Shown one piece after another: positions 11,471-22,448 of a DNA stretch of 64,000 bases. Location: assembly GCA_950295325.1 (NCBI GenBank), contig OX485807.1, positions 50,312,440 through 50,376,439 of the forward strand. The letters are read 5' to 3'. The stretch comes from Polytrichum commune (taxonomy: Eukaryota > Streptophyta > Polytrichopsida > Polytrichales > Polytrichaceae). The notes below the pieces were generated by a model, which was given only the letters and a program-made list of their open reading frames with translations, did no database searches and was not told the origin of the DNA. Both the position numbers and the translations under genes were made by a program. The number at the start of each line of letters is the position of its first letter. Position 1 is the stretch's first letter.

Positions 11471-12960
11471 AAGGGGGCTACTCAACCTTGCAAGTACGTG
11501 CCGAACCTCATTTCTTAGTTACATACTAGCCACCAAACCTCACCAAGTAGGCATTGAACCTCACTCACAATTCATTACCAGTCGCCAAGCCTCGCCACTA
11601 GGTGCCGTGCCACGTTACTAAGGCCCAAACCACACGGGAGGAAACTTGCATGAACGGCGGTGAGTTGGATGAATAGCATTGGTTCAAATGAGCAAGTGGT
11701 TGCCACATGAGAGAAAGTATGGGGAGTGGCAACAATGACTTTTTAGCTTTGGATTTTGCTTCGGAATCTACTTGGCAATAAAGTAGAGTGACATGGCACA
11801 ATAAATGTAGCTCACAACTACCAGGCACTAGTGCCCGGAATTCCACAGTATAAGGAGAAAAACAAGGAAAAGGAGACTTTTTAAAAGCAAAGTGCCATGT
11901 TGGAGGAAGTTGTGAAACTTCCTCTGGCTCTCGTGTGGAATGCACCTTAGTTACCAGAGCACAAGATGACAGTGAATTTTCAACACAATCCAAAATACGG
12001 GACACAATAATCTGTCATATTTGGTAGTGTCAGCATAGGCTACGTAAGTGACATTTGATGCAAAGCCAATTGTAACTCACTGGGAAATGTTGCCACCGGT
12101 GCAAGTTTTTGCCCCTATTTTTATAAGTTTTTGGTTCATTTGAGAGAGAAAAAGGTATAAAATAAGAATTAATTACAAAGTGAAACTCACCTTATTATAT
12201 TTGGTGCCATCTATCATCATGGAGTGAAGAAATAGACCTTTAACCATGTGTGCATCTGAATGCTTCAAGGCTTCTATGACAACAGTTGTGAAGAAGTTAG
12301 CAAATTTGGGGCGATCGAGAAGGGATAGAGAATTGGAAACTTTACGATACTTGAGGAGCCATTTTGCAAGCAAACAATTCATGAAACACAACAATTCTTG
12401 CACTCAACAATCCCTCTTTACTCTAGAAAATTTTGCACCTAACAATGCTAATCCATGCAATCCCACTAACACCGAAGAGTTGCCCCCTATTGCAAGCCAA
12501 CTCGGACTCTAAACCCACCCAATCCACTGATGGAGAATGTTTGTTCAAATTGCACATACACTCCAAGCATGCACCAAAAAAATTTCGAACATAAAAAGTT
12601 TTGTATGCAAAACAACCAACTCCCAACCAAAAAGTTTAGTTGAATCAAAAAATAACTCCAATCATGTCTGGAGAGATTTTCAAAAAAAAATCAGATGAGA
12701 TCCAAGTGTTTTCAAATCCAACTGGTTACATGTTGATATCTTCCGATTATCCTTTTGGTAATTTTCTATAGACTCCCGTGAAATGGTCGATGATTTGCCT
12801 AAAGTCTTGAACTTCAACCAATTATTTCTCAAGCTCAACGGGCCCTTCTCTCCCCAACCGTAAGTTGGCCCTGGGTGAGGAAGAAGTATGCTATGCTTCA
12901 TCTTCCATGGTATGCTATGCTATGCTATGCTTCTTGGTACTTGTAGGTATTATATTCTCT
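11471..12960. other. Composite-repeat blocks e, g and h, no clear gene
   Basis: This stretch holds repeat blocks shared with 29.1-29.7, 31.4-33.0 and 40.9-42.5 kb. On the minus strand block h gives a short ORF (12173-12403) with KWLLKYRKVSNSLSLLD..FANFF and EALKHSDAHMVKGLFLHSM. The copies at 32287-32499 and 41697-41915 keep the same peptide, so it may be a captured exon of an unknown gene. I cannot name it. Confidence 0.5.
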
Positions 12961-13577
12961 GCTATGTTTTCTGCTAACTTAAGGTTGCTTCACACAATGG
13001 CCGGTTTGCATGATCGGTGAGTTAAAAACGGTTTATGATAGCATCAAGGGTGACAAAATTAATATTTTTTAAACAAAAGTAAACATTTTCTAAGACATGG
13101 TAAAATAAAAAATGTTACATTATACACAAATGATGACTACTCTCATTGAATAAAAAATGATAAAAGTAAACATTATTACTTCTTCTCTATTACCAAATAC
13201 CACTCATGCCCATTATTTAAGTGGTGGGAAGGTATTGGTTATAAGAATCAAAGAAATAACATCTCATTGAAAATTACAAAAACTTTGTGAAAATTATTAA
13301 TATAGAAAAACCTTTTGAAGACATCATCTCATATGTTATCGTACACAGGTCAAAACATATGACTGAAGCTAGCTTTACCAGGAACATGGATGTATGTGCG
13401 GTTAAAGAAAATGAAGTAATAAACACCTCACCAAAAAGAACTACATGAGCTCTAGTAACCATAATCCAAAAGAAAGCTAAAAGCAAATAGAACCTAGGAT
13501 CAAAATGTTTTTCCTTTTGGCTAGGATTCCAAGCCTTAAACCTTTCCAACAAAAAAAAAGAATTACCAAAGGAAAGT

Positions 13578-14522
13578 GTGGAAACAACAAGAGAGTTAAT
13601 GAAAAAAATGATAAATATTGATGAAGCAAAGAAAATGAAAAATGTCAAACTTTCTTTTTCACATGTCCCTCAGATAGAGTGGCCCTCCAAAAGGCAAGAT
13701 AGAATAGATGATTACACTACAATCTCACTCAAGTTCCCTTTGTTGTGGAAGTTGATGAGAATGGATTCTTCTTTTACTACCAAATATCAATCCATTTTGA
13801 ACTTTGAAAATAAATATGGGAACGAAATATAGTCATATACAAGGTTAAAAAGAGAATGTCCACAATGAAAATAGAACTTGGTGAGTTGATTGTTGAACCT
13901 ATTGTGATCATGTGCTTTCATAAATCTACCTCATGAAGTGATACGATTAAACCTCGCCTTAAAAATCTACTAGTTGATGTAAAAAACCTTCTCCAAGGAA
14001 CCAAGGCCTTCATCTTGAATTTGGATGATGAAAAACCATAGAGAAAAGAAAACCTGCAAATCCTATGATGTATTAGCATTCAACAACCTACTTTCAGTCA
14101 AAATTTCAAACGACACACTAATTGGCAAAGATTGGTACAACATTTTTAAAAAGGTAGTAAACAAAGGATTCGACCGTGCATATGACTATGAGATCTCTAA
14201 TGTCCAAAAGAAGAAAAAAAAAAAAGAATTTTGCATGGATAGAAGCAACATCACCAGAACAAGAAAAAATAACATTTATAATTTATCACTTTACAATGAA
14301 ATTTTCGATGTTAAATGCACATTAAAACATAAACTTACCGAGGATGATAAAGCAAGGAAAACTACTTCTATCCTCATAGTAAAAAGTCTAAACAAAATAA
14401 TTAACACTCAAACAATTGAACTTGGATTAAGAAAACATATGGAAAAAAATGTGGTAAACATCTTTTTCAAAATTAACAACGGTAAACACATGGGGAGTTG
14501 CAATATACAATATCTATTTTAG
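13578..14522 (+). pseudogene. Degenerate ORF series of unknown, probably transposon-derived, protein
   Basis: Fragments in different frames read in one direction: 13578-13832, a stretch around 13856-14030 (with LKNLLVDVKNLLQGTKAFIL) and the best piece, 14025-14522 (165 codons), containing KTTSILIVKSLNKII and HMEKNVVNIFFK. The pieces are separated by stops or frameshifts. The protein is very Lys/Asn-rich and basic. I do not recognise the family with confidence; a gag-like or other transposon accessory protein is possible. Confidence 0.35.
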
Positions 14523-14683
14523 TATGCAAGGGGAAAATACATTTGAGTGTATGTAAGGCCAAACCCACCACCCTTAAGCGTCCTAGTCCGGGTAATGGGT
14601 TTGGATATCACATGTGTAACATAAAAACTTGTAGTAACGTGGAATGTACGTTCTACCTTGGTGGATTCACAACTTATTTCAAG

Positions 14684-14872
14684 TCATGACATTTTATTAG
14701 TGTGATCCTCTTGCATAGGTACATCCTTGGCTTTCTCAAGAGTCCACCCCGCCGCCTTTGTCACACATGCCCTCAAGGATTTCCCTCTTGCAAACTTAGT
14801 CATGGCTGACGATTCTTCACTAGTGCATGACACCTCGCTGAGGCTATGGCTTGTTGATTCCATGAGGCACAT
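14684..14872 (-). CDS. Small conserved ORF of the dispersed repeat, copy 1 (62 aa)
   Basis: Contains ARGKSLRACVTKAAGWTLEK followed by AKD. The motif RG(I/K)SL(R/K)ACV(A/T)KAAGWTLEK recurs in the copies at 26672-26866 (-) and 44047-44271 (+), while flanking residues differ. Conservation of the motif in three diverged repeats suggests it was once under protein-level constraint. The family is unknown to me. Confidence 0.5.
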   Translation of the reverse strand: MCLMESTSHSLSEVSCTSEESSAMTKFARGKSLRACVTKAAGWTLEKAKDVPMQEDHTNKMS

Positions 14873-15059
14873 AAGTCTTTAATACAAGTGTTGAAAAACA
14901 CTAATATAACTTATCATTGCCTCCTTGTCCACAAGTTCCTCACAACTCCTCTCCAAGTTCACACCTTAATGCGTCTAGTAACCCAACTAGTTTAACCCAA
15001 GTAGCCTAACTATCTAGCTTAACTAACTAGCCTATTAACTAGCCTACTAACTAGCCCCT

Positions 15060-15330
15060 TATCTCAGCCGTAAAGCAGCTGGGTTGAACTAGAGTAAACC
15101 AACAGTGAGGCAGCTTAGTCAAACTGGCTTGAGCCGCGGTAAACCAGCTTAGTCCAACTAACTTGAGCCGCAGTAAACCAGCTTAGTCTAATTGGGTTGA
15201 GCCTCAGTAAACCAGCTTTGTCCAACTAGCTTGAGCCTGCAGTAAAACAGCTTAGTCTAACTAGCTTGAGCCGCAGTAAACCAGCTTAGTCTAACTGGCT
15301 TGAGCCTGCAGTAAATAAGCTGGATTGAAC
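15060..15330. repeat. Degenerate minisatellite, unit about 37-39 bp
   Basis: About seven units of AGCTTAGTC.AACT.GCTTG, followed by AGCCGCAGTAAACC. A shorter ACTAACTAGCCT repeat lies just before it (14990-15060), and a block of TAAATCTAAA(T/C)(A/G)CTA repeats follows at 15355-15480. Confidence 0.75.
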
Positions 15331-15671
15331 CAGCGTTATACTAAACCCCCAAAATTAAGTGTTATTAATCTAACATAATTCTAAATGCTATAAATCTAGA
15401 TGCCACAAGTTTAAATGTGATAAATCTAAACACCATAAGCCTAAACACTATAAATCTAAATACTATAAATCTAAATGCTAGAAGTTGAACAATATAAGTT
15501 AAGCTCTTGTTTCTAAATGCCTTAAATACAAGACTACATCCAACAATGTGAAGCTAATTTCAAGACTAATTAGTCTTGGTTCTTCACCTTGGAACCTTGC
15601 ACACACACGTGCTTCTCTTTTGCTTCCCACACACCCACACTTATAACACATGGGGTGTCAAGAAGCACGAA

Positions 15672-15695
15672 GGAAAGAGAGAGAGAGAGAGAGGA
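15672..15695. repeat. GA microsatellite
   Basis: A GAGAGAGA run close to the TATA-like CTATATAA (minus strand). As seen on the minus strand it is a CT-rich tract just downstream of the TATA box, a usual plant promoter/5'-leader arrangement. Confidence 0.7.
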
Positions 15696-16548
15696 GAGTG
15701 AGGGTTATATAGTGAGGTGAAAGGGAGGAGGTGAGCACCCCCAAGGCTCAAGATAAGCCTTTTGATCATTTCCTATTTTGTAGGCTCTCATCCTATCCTT
15801 TAAGCCTTCAACTCTTAAACCAACAACATAGATCTTAATTCAAACATTTAACTCAAGGAGCTACCCTTGGTTCACCACACACTACGCTCACCTAACTAAG
15901 GAACTTTCTTCACACCGCTAAACTTCTAATTAACCACTCCACACAAGCCTAAGGCCTAAACATAACTTCACTCAAGCCTCACTCTGTTTATATTTTTGTG
16001 AATAATCATAAAACATCAAAACATAACTTCTAATGGTTTCAAAGGGTTAAGAACACATGTGGGCACCATTTTGGGCTCACAGTGTACTAATGACAAACAT
16101 CATGTCTTTATATTTTAGTATACAAGAGGAAGATATTCTCGAGCATACTTATGACAAGTGTCATTTGCGTATACTTTAGTCAACTTGTAGACCATTGTGT
16201 AACATAGGCATCCACCTCACAACACTATTGAACATCCTCATGCCAAGATATTAGCAAGCACGCTTGAACGCCAAGTGTCATAAGATGACACTTACGGTGA
16301 AATTGTTAATGATCGGTGTAACCTAGCATATGCCTCAAAATAGGACAAGTGACACTCTTACGCATGTGACACTAAATACCATTAATTATGTAGAGCTCTG
16401 ACGTGGGTTGAAGCATGACTTCATCAACATCAATTCTCAACACAAGAGTTTGCGTGGGTTCAATACTAATATATACAATCAAGTTGCCCTGCCCTAATTT
16501 ATCAATATTCCACATTATTTTTAGTATTCATTATCACTGTAAGGCCAT

Positions 16549-16801
16549 CGCCACCGTTCCCCCCAACGGCCACGCCAACGGCAGGTGGCCGGGACAGATC
16601 CCGGTACAGCCGCCACCACCCTCCCGGCAACCCTAAACCCACTGTCGGTCACGCCATCCCAGCTGCCTTGGACGGCAGCTTGGTGTGCAATTTTTCCACC
16701 CTCCAAAACTTGATTTTTTCAGTCTGACAGTGTTGGAGGTTTTGTCAATGGCTGGTCGGAGGGAACAAGGTGGTGGAATGGGATCACCGGAAGGGGGGCC
16801 A
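16549..16801. mobile_element. GC-rich MITE-like island
   Basis: Begins GGCCATCGCCACCGTTCCCC right after TAA, with abrupt GC enrichment compared with the AT-rich neighbours, and ends near GGAAGGGGGGCC. The start resembles the reverse complement of the end of the GC island at 18231-18459 (GGGCATCTCCACCCATTCCC). ORFs inside are composition artefacts. The TAA border hints at PIF/Harbinger, but the two ends are not clearly inverted. Confidence 0.45.
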
Positions 16802-17128
16802 GTAAAAGGTCCAATAAAAATATATATTAAATATAAAAGCAATATATTAAAGTAAAAGAACATAAAGTAAAAACATCATATATACAAATGTTAAGTATAA
16901 CGTAACTTATAGTTATTTAATTTAATATTTTAAATGATTTCAATTACTAAATAATTGAACGCTATCATGGTAGTTTTTAAATAACCTCAAATTTAGCTTA
17001 AATTAAGAGAATAATAGAACGGCCAAACACCTATAGGTATGTGTTGGTTTTTGTCATTGTCAAGATAAGAATGCTTTGCGTGCAATTTTATATAATATAA
17101 TATAATACAATATAATACAATACAATGA
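16802..17128. other. AT-rich spacer
   Basis: No gene seen. It contains a (TATAA)n-like run near 17090-17125 just before the hairpin. Confidence 0.5.
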
Positions 17129-17179
17129 TGTGACTAATGTGTCTAATACCCTGCCGAGGTATTAGACACATTAGTCACA
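17129..17179. repeat. Perfect 22-bp hairpin, copy 1
   Basis: Arms 17129-17150 and 17158-17179 are exact inverted complements (TGTGACTAATGTGTCTAATA plus CC) with loop CTGCCGA. The sister hairpin is at 17985-18035. Confidence 0.9.
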
Positions 17180-17205
17180 ACATTATAAAATCTTGCACAA
17201 CTCAT

Positions 17206-17697
17206 GGGTAGATCACTCTAAGGCATTTTTGTACACCACGTGCGGCTGGGGTTTTTTTTGTTTTGGGGCTATTTACCTTCAAGGGCTGAATTAAAGCCTC
17301 CCTATAATTACTTAAATTTAAAAAATGACCCATTTGTTTGCACCCTTCCATTACTTATATTGTCCAAGTCACTGCAATTTTTTGTACTCTATATTCATTT
17401 TAAGTAATTTTGGATAGACGGAAATCCCAATTATCATCCATCCCCATGAGTCCTAAACCCATTTACATACTATACTAAACATACCTTCTAGGATCCTTAT
17501 CTTCAGCCCCTATATTAATTTTACAAAAAAATAATGGCCCACATTTTATGTCCATCTAATTTACTTATAATGGGATTGTCTACATTTAATGGCCCCTTCA
17601 TTATTTGGAATTCCTTTATAATTTTTATTTCAAATGATTTTAATCCTCTCTATATTATGCCGCACGTCGTTTTTAAAATGCACTAAGTGATCTACCC
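17206..17697. mobile_element. MITE with GGGTAGATCACT inverted ends
   Basis: Left end GGGTAGATCACT and right end AGTGATCTACCC are exact inverted complements. A further GCATTTT and ACG(T)GCGGC inside both ends extends an imperfect match to about 39 bp. Similar sequence (GCACAACTC) lies outside both ends, but a clean target duplication directly abutting the ends is not visible. Non-coding. A 61-codon ORF at 17687 spans the right end and is not credible. Confidence 0.65.
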
Positions 17698-17984
17698 GTG
17701 GCACAACTCTCATACCTCGAGGCCTAAGTTTGTGATATTTTTTTGTATAGTTGCTACATCAAGGAAGTTTGGATTTTGGAAGTTTTTACGGTCATTTGAT
17801 ATTGTGACATATTGTTTTGATTTTTTGATTTTTATTCTCTTTAAATTGAATTTCAAATCAAGAAATCGTTAAAATGGTCTAGTACATGTTGGAGTGTGTT
17901 GGTGTTGGTCATGGTTATGATAGGAATTTCTTCACATGCAAATTCATATACAATAAAATGAAATTAGAGACGATTGTATAAGGA

Positions 17985-18035
17985 TGTGACTAATGTGACT
18001 AATACCCTGCTGAGGTATTAGTCACATTAGTCACA
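17985..18035. repeat. Perfect 22-bp hairpin, copy 2
   Basis: Arms 17985-18006 and 18014-18035, loop CTGCTGA. It differs from the copy at 17129 by one base in each arm, and the two changes keep the base pair. The downstream flank (ATTATAAAAT.TTGCAC.ACTC) is shared with copy 1. Confidence 0.9.
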
Positions 18036-18075
18036 ACATTATAAAATGTTGCACGACTCTCATATCTTGAGGCCT

Positions 18076-18230
18076 AAAAATATGCTAAAGATGTTTTGAA
18101 ATTTATGGCTAGCCAAGGTTCCCAGATTTTCGACATTCAGGTTTTGTTAGGAATGGGAAAAATCCATGACAAACTCATGGGAATTGGTGTTGGACATTTA
18201 ACATCACTAAAACAATGTGACATTAGAAGG
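18076..18230 (+). pseudogene. pogo-like transposase C-terminal fragment, solo
   Basis: Translates to FMASQGSQIFDI, GKIHDKLMGIGVGHLTS and KQCDIRR. This is close to the C-terminus of the transposase at 18806-20206, which reads LNFMASQGSRIFN and KQCDIRSFF, but on the opposite strand. Homology stops abruptly at the GC-rich island that follows. Confidence 0.8.
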
Positions 18231-18459
18231 GGTGGAGGGGAAAGTGTAGGGAAGGGGGTGGAGGATGGTGGAAAGCACAAGGAAGGGGGCCTTGTCAATG
18301 AACCCCCTCCGCAGTCCGCCACATGTGCGGTTGGCAGGCCACTGCCCGGGCCCGCTGGCAAAGAGCACGGGAGCTGCCCCGGCACAGTGGCCGGCCCACG
18401 CCATCCAGACCCTCCCCCTGTTGGCGTTGGGGGGAATGGGTGGAGATGCCCTAACAACA
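18231..18459. mobile_element. GC-rich MITE-like island, second copy
   Basis: An abrupt GC-rich block between the truncated transposase fragment and AT-rich DNA. The right end GGAGATGCCC is followed by TAA. On the minus strand it begins GGGCATCTCCACCCATTCCC. It is related to the island at 16549. The overlapping ORFs on both strands are composition artefacts. Confidence 0.45.
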
Positions 18460-18568
18460 TTACATAAATTGTTGTTGGTTTCTTTTTTGTTGTGGTTGCT
18501 ACATGGATGAATAAAGTAAGCTAATAATAAGTTTTTGTGATTTGATTTTGACCCAATGTATGCACTTA

Positions 18569-20485
18569 CCGTCTAACCTTGATAATGTCACACCATCCGT
18601 TTCACCAAAAAGAGTGATATAAACAAGGTGTGACATTTTTGATAATGTCACATTTTGAAGATTTGTGCATAATGTGATATTATCAAAAAAATAGGTAGAA
18701 AATTAAAATAAAATTACAATGTAAGAAAGAAAAAAACAAATACGAGACTTCAATGTTTTTGAATGTAAAATCTAATTCAAAATTGTGAATAACAACAAGA
18801 GCACATCATAATGTGTCATTGAGATCAGGTAAAGACCTCTTACTAGAGACAAAGAAGCTTCTAATGTCACATTGTTTTGTTGATGTTAAACGTGCAACAC
18901 CAATTCTAATGAGTTTGTCATGGATTTTTTCCATTCCTAACAACTCCAAAGTGTTGAAAATCCGAGAACCTTGGCTAGCCATAAAATTCAAAACATCTTT
19001 AGCATATTTTTGTGCATCACTTAGCTTCACTACTTTAGACTCTTCATCACTGCTATCAACAATCAATGGGTCTACTTTCATGAAATCAAGAACATGTTCG
19101 CCATCTTGCATTAATTGCACAAGCTCCTCAGTAGAATATTCCACCTCAAAACCATCTTCACCTTCCATGTTTATGTACTCCAAAGGACAAAGCTTTTCTA
19201 CAGGCTTGCCTTCGACATCCAAACCCAAATTCAATGCGGCGATGAGATTGCCCGATTCCAAAGCTGCTTCCTCCATTTTGGACTTCATACATTCATCAAA
19301 ATTGTTGATATCTGCATTCCACTCAATAGGCAATATGGCGGACTTTCTCCAACAATTTCTAATGGTTTGATCATCTAATTCATGCCATGCCGCCACACAC
19401 CATAGCATAGCTTGAAATAGATCAACATTCAGTTTCCCCAAATCTTCATTTGAGTTGTTATCAATTTGTTGCAAAGTCCAGGCAACAAGCTTGCCCTTAT
19501 AGCACATTTTGAATGTTGCAATCACTCCTTGATCCAAAGGCTAACAACTGAAGTCACATTTGGTGGAAGGAACAAGATAGTGATATGGGAGAGTACAAAA
19601 GCATTAAACCCATCTATAACTTTCTTGACCTCACCATGAATATCATGGCTTCCTGCATTATCCATAATAATGCAAATCTTTCTGTCTTTCAATGCCATTC
19701 TTCGGTTGTCACTCTTCACCCAATGTGTAAAAAACATCACCATTCATCCAGGCTGAATTGTTAGAATAATAGTACTATGTACTATTTGGATCAAAACTCC
19801 GAGGAAAGCATCTGGGATGCGCTGATTTGTGAATGAAAACAAGCTTCAATCGCTCCTTCCCTGAGATATTAGTGCAAAGCCCCAATGTCACACGGTCCTT
19901 CTGTTTCTTATTTCCTTTCACCTTCCCAATATTCAAAGTCTTGGAAGGAGAGGCTCTATAATACAAACCTATCTCATCAAAATTGAAGATGTCTTCTGGA
20001 TCATATTTCTTCAATATGAATGGGATCTTTGCCATGGCCAATGCAACTACAACTCCATCTACATCTCCACTTTCTTCATGCAGATAATAACACTTTATTC
20101 CATGTCGAGTTTTGAAATTTTGCAACCACCCATGAGAAAACTTGAACTCGGTATCAGATATGCCAAATGAATTCCTCAATTCCTTAGCCTTTTGCATAAT
20201 GACCATTCATTTTGAGAGGTCATTCAATGACCCCTTCCAATATGCTTTGCTTTAGCCCATGCTCACCCATGAACAATAATATCGAACCCATGCCCACGCA
20301 TACAATCCACCCATACTTGATATTATCACATTTACACTACGGATTTTGGAAAAAAATAGTGACATTATCAAGGGTGATAGGGATAATAACGAGGGAGATT
20401 TACACTACGAAAATCGGTTTCAAACTTTTAGGTGACAATATCAAGGTGTTCTATTAACAAGGGTGACATTATCAAGGTTAGACTG
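18569..20485 (-). mobile_element. pogo/Tigger-like transposon, both ends present
   Basis: Inverted ends: left C(C)GTCTAACCTTGATAATG from 18569, right CAGTCTAACCTTGATAATG read inward from 20485, one mismatch, each flanked by TA. The TA target and CAGT-type end are typical of the Tc1/mariner-pogo group. The 1917-bp element carries a broken transposase on the minus strand. The N-terminal helix-turn-helix half is missing between the end and 20206. Confidence 0.88.
18806..20206 (-). pseudogene. pogo/Tigger-like (CENP-B/DDE_1) transposase, broken
   Basis: Order on the minus strand: CENP-B-type helix (FSHGWLQNFKTRHGIKCY), first catalytic Asp (FNFDEIGL), second Asp (ICIIMDNAGSHD), LPPNVTSVV and PLDQG, then a long C-terminal region with an acidic tail ending in LPDLNDTL. 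There is a stop at about 19775, a frameshift between the 19775 and 19743 pieces, and a one-base loss in the codon between TSVV and PLDQG (about 19535). The DDE-type residues survive, so inactivation is by a few recent lesions. Confidence 0.88.
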
Positions 20486-20489
20486 TATT

Positions 20490-22080
20490 AGGGGAGCGGC
20501 CCAGGGATTGTTTAATTTACTCTTGGGTTGCAACTTGCCAAGTCCAAGTGGGACACGGAATGTTGGGCATTGGTCCCTCCAACAGAAGTGCCGACTGAAT
20601 GAATGAGTCTCCCATGACTTAGTAGGTTCCGTTTTTCACTGGTACATCACCACACAGAATAGATTATTACACCGTTTAGGGTACTTAATGCCACATGCAC
20701 TATTTGTGAAGGGCTTAAACTAGATGCCTAGAGGCTACCTAGAGGTCTCGAAGTGCCACGCGCATTAATTGTCAATTCGATTCTGTTCGTCAACATAAGT
20801 AATTTTTTGGAGTGAAAAGTTATCATAGTGACCTAAAATATCATATCACACTAAGTATCATATTTAGTGTGCTAGCATGCGAGTTCTATGCAATTCTTCC
20901 ACATCAAGGAAAGAACAATGCAAATCCACCTCCATGATAGATTCCCTTTCTTTGCCCTTTATGTACATTGTCTTTGGCTTAACAACTTGACCAATCTCAA
21001 GCTTAGCATTTCATTGAACAATTTTGGATGCAAAGGTATATTGTTATCCATATGTGGCTTCATCACTCCAATGATTGTAGCCAAAACAGTTAGCTTGAAA
21101 ATATGAAAAAAAAAATCACTACTATTGTCCACCTCATTGAGTTCACATACAATGATCTCCATTGATTTTCCTTCCCCTTTTAAGACATTGTTTGTTGTGC
21201 TTGTGAAGATTGAGTTTGTCCCACGTGCCCTTGCAGATGCATGCATTTTATCCAATCATGTTCTTTTCATAAACTTTTGTGCACCTCGTCTGGGATTATC
21301 TCAACATTGAAGAACTTCACACATCTTCGAGGCAGGTCCTTCAACTTGCAACATCAACCTATGACCAAAAATGCAAAAGAAGACAGTGCATTCAAAGTCT
21401 TTGGTGTCTCCTCCAAGTTCACACAATTGATGGTCACCCAAAAAATACAAATCTTCCCAATGAATCGGGTAGCTTTTTCAAGTTAATACATGCATACATG
21501 TTGAGGGGTACCAAAGAAGTCTATGGTAGATGAACCATATTTTCATATCAACATAAATCAAGCAAACAAATAAGTAGAAAAGGTGGTGACTATGGTGGAG
21601 AAGAAAGGTTTGGACGGCTATGGGGACTCGTAAATAGAGAACATGCTTGGAGATTGATTAACTTGCTCTCATTTAATTGCAACTTGCCAAGTCCAAGTAT
21701 TTGTATCATCAATATTTGGAGATAATATATCTCACTCCACCATTCTCAACCTTAATGAAAGGTGTATACGCAACCTTAATGGAAGGCTTGATGCCAAGCA
21801 ACGGACATGCTTGCCATATATGTGTTTCACACTTGTCAAACATTTATCATCATTTTGGTAACTTATCTATTGTGTAGTATTATGTAAACTTCAATTTAAT
21901 ATTGGAAATTATGTACGTAACACTAGTAAGAGGTGGACATGTTGCATGTTATAGAGGCCAACATGGATGCGAGTGTTACCACACTCTCATGTTCTCATAT
22001 TCATAATGCAATAAGTTCACATGTTCCCGTGTGTTGTTCCCATGTTCCCACAATTGTTCTCATGCACCATCAAATTATAC
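20490..22080. other. Repeat-rich region without a recognised gene
   Basis: Contains a fragment of the TTAGTGTCA MITE (20818-20872). The minus-strand ORF at 20959-21255 and overlapping plus-strand ORFs show no motif that I recognise. A degenerate stretch at 21985-22060 repeats short variants of CATGTTC(C/T)CA. Confidence 0.45.
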
Positions 22081-22082
22081 TA

Positions 22083-22448
22083 ACGTATATGTTATTGAGC
22101 CATCATATGAGTTGGGAGGAAAGTTGGTTTGCAAGGCCAATCAAGTGAACGGGTAGTAGTTTTCAATCCGGATTTGAAAAAAAATAGATTTGTTTTGTGG
22201 GCACTGCCCGAAAGTGCCGGATCACGGGCCCCGGCCTCTATCCACCTCCCCTGAAAGTTCGTAAGGGGAGGGTTAACATCCGCCATCTGTAAGTAGCGGT
22301 TGGACCTTCTTGATTTACAATTAACTTACGTAGTAAAACGCTCCACCAATTGAATGTGTACCTTGTAATACCAGATTTAAACATTTTTGAGAACTACGCT
22401 AAATATGATATTTAGTGTCACATGATATTCTATGTCACTATGGTAACT
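22083..22448 (+). repeat. Composite-repeat scrap
   Basis: Carries the end of block a (GTTATTGAGCCATCA.ATGAG), joined directly to block c (GGGCACTGCCCGAAAGTGCC) and the left end of MITE d (22397-22448). Most of element b is deleted. Confidence 0.75.

Larger units (their letters stand above)
10033..13060 (+). repeat. Composite repeat, copy A (starts with TOPLESS-like gene end)
   Basis: Order of blocks: (a) TOPLESS-like last intron and exon, 10033-10442; (b/c) a conserved ORF-bearing element, 10567-~10990; (d) a MITE, 11094-11470; (e) a block with TGCAAGTACGTGCCGAACC, 11478-11650; (g) a block with GTCAGCATAGGCTACGTAAG, 12026-12130; (h) a block with CATGGAGTGAAGAAAT and TCGAGAAGGGATAGAGAAT, 12170-12960; (i) a 25-bp stub of a Harbinger-like MITE near 12990. 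The same blocks in largely the same order recur at 29-33.6 kb and 36.5-42.9 kb, so this is a mobile or segmentally amplified unit, not unique DNA. Block h also appears as a scrap near 49195-49260. Ends and transposition mechanism are not resolved. Confidence 0.75.
14543..16081 (-). repeat. Small-ORF dispersed repeat, copy 1
   Basis: Read on the minus strand it starts TGTGAGCCCAAAATGGTGCC at 16081. It continues through a promoter-like stretch (CTATATAA near 15705, then a CT-rich tract) and a leader with minisatellites, to a small ORF at 14684-14872 and a conserved tail with CCCGGACTAGGACGCTTAAG near 14590. Copies lie at 26690-28135 (-) and 42960-44400 (+). The TG start would suit an LTR, but no second LTR, primer site or pol was found, so the class is open. 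Confidence 0.6.

Noticed and set aside
13274-13648. Hydrophobic 124-codon ORF on the minus strand
   Set aside because: It lies opposite the degenerate Lys/Asn-rich ORF series. Phe/Leu richness is what the complement of A-rich DNA gives, and no family motif is visible.
15060-15330. CRISPR-like regular repeats
   Set aside because: Units are contiguous with no distinct spacers, degenerate, and the organism is a plant.
18096-18510. Proline/glycine-rich ORFs on both strands
   Set aside because: They run from a pogo fragment into a GC-rich island and exist in several frames at once, so they are a composition artefact.
18569-20485. Working transposase gene
   Set aside because: A stop, at least two frameshifts and a missing N-terminal DNA-binding half rule out an intact product.
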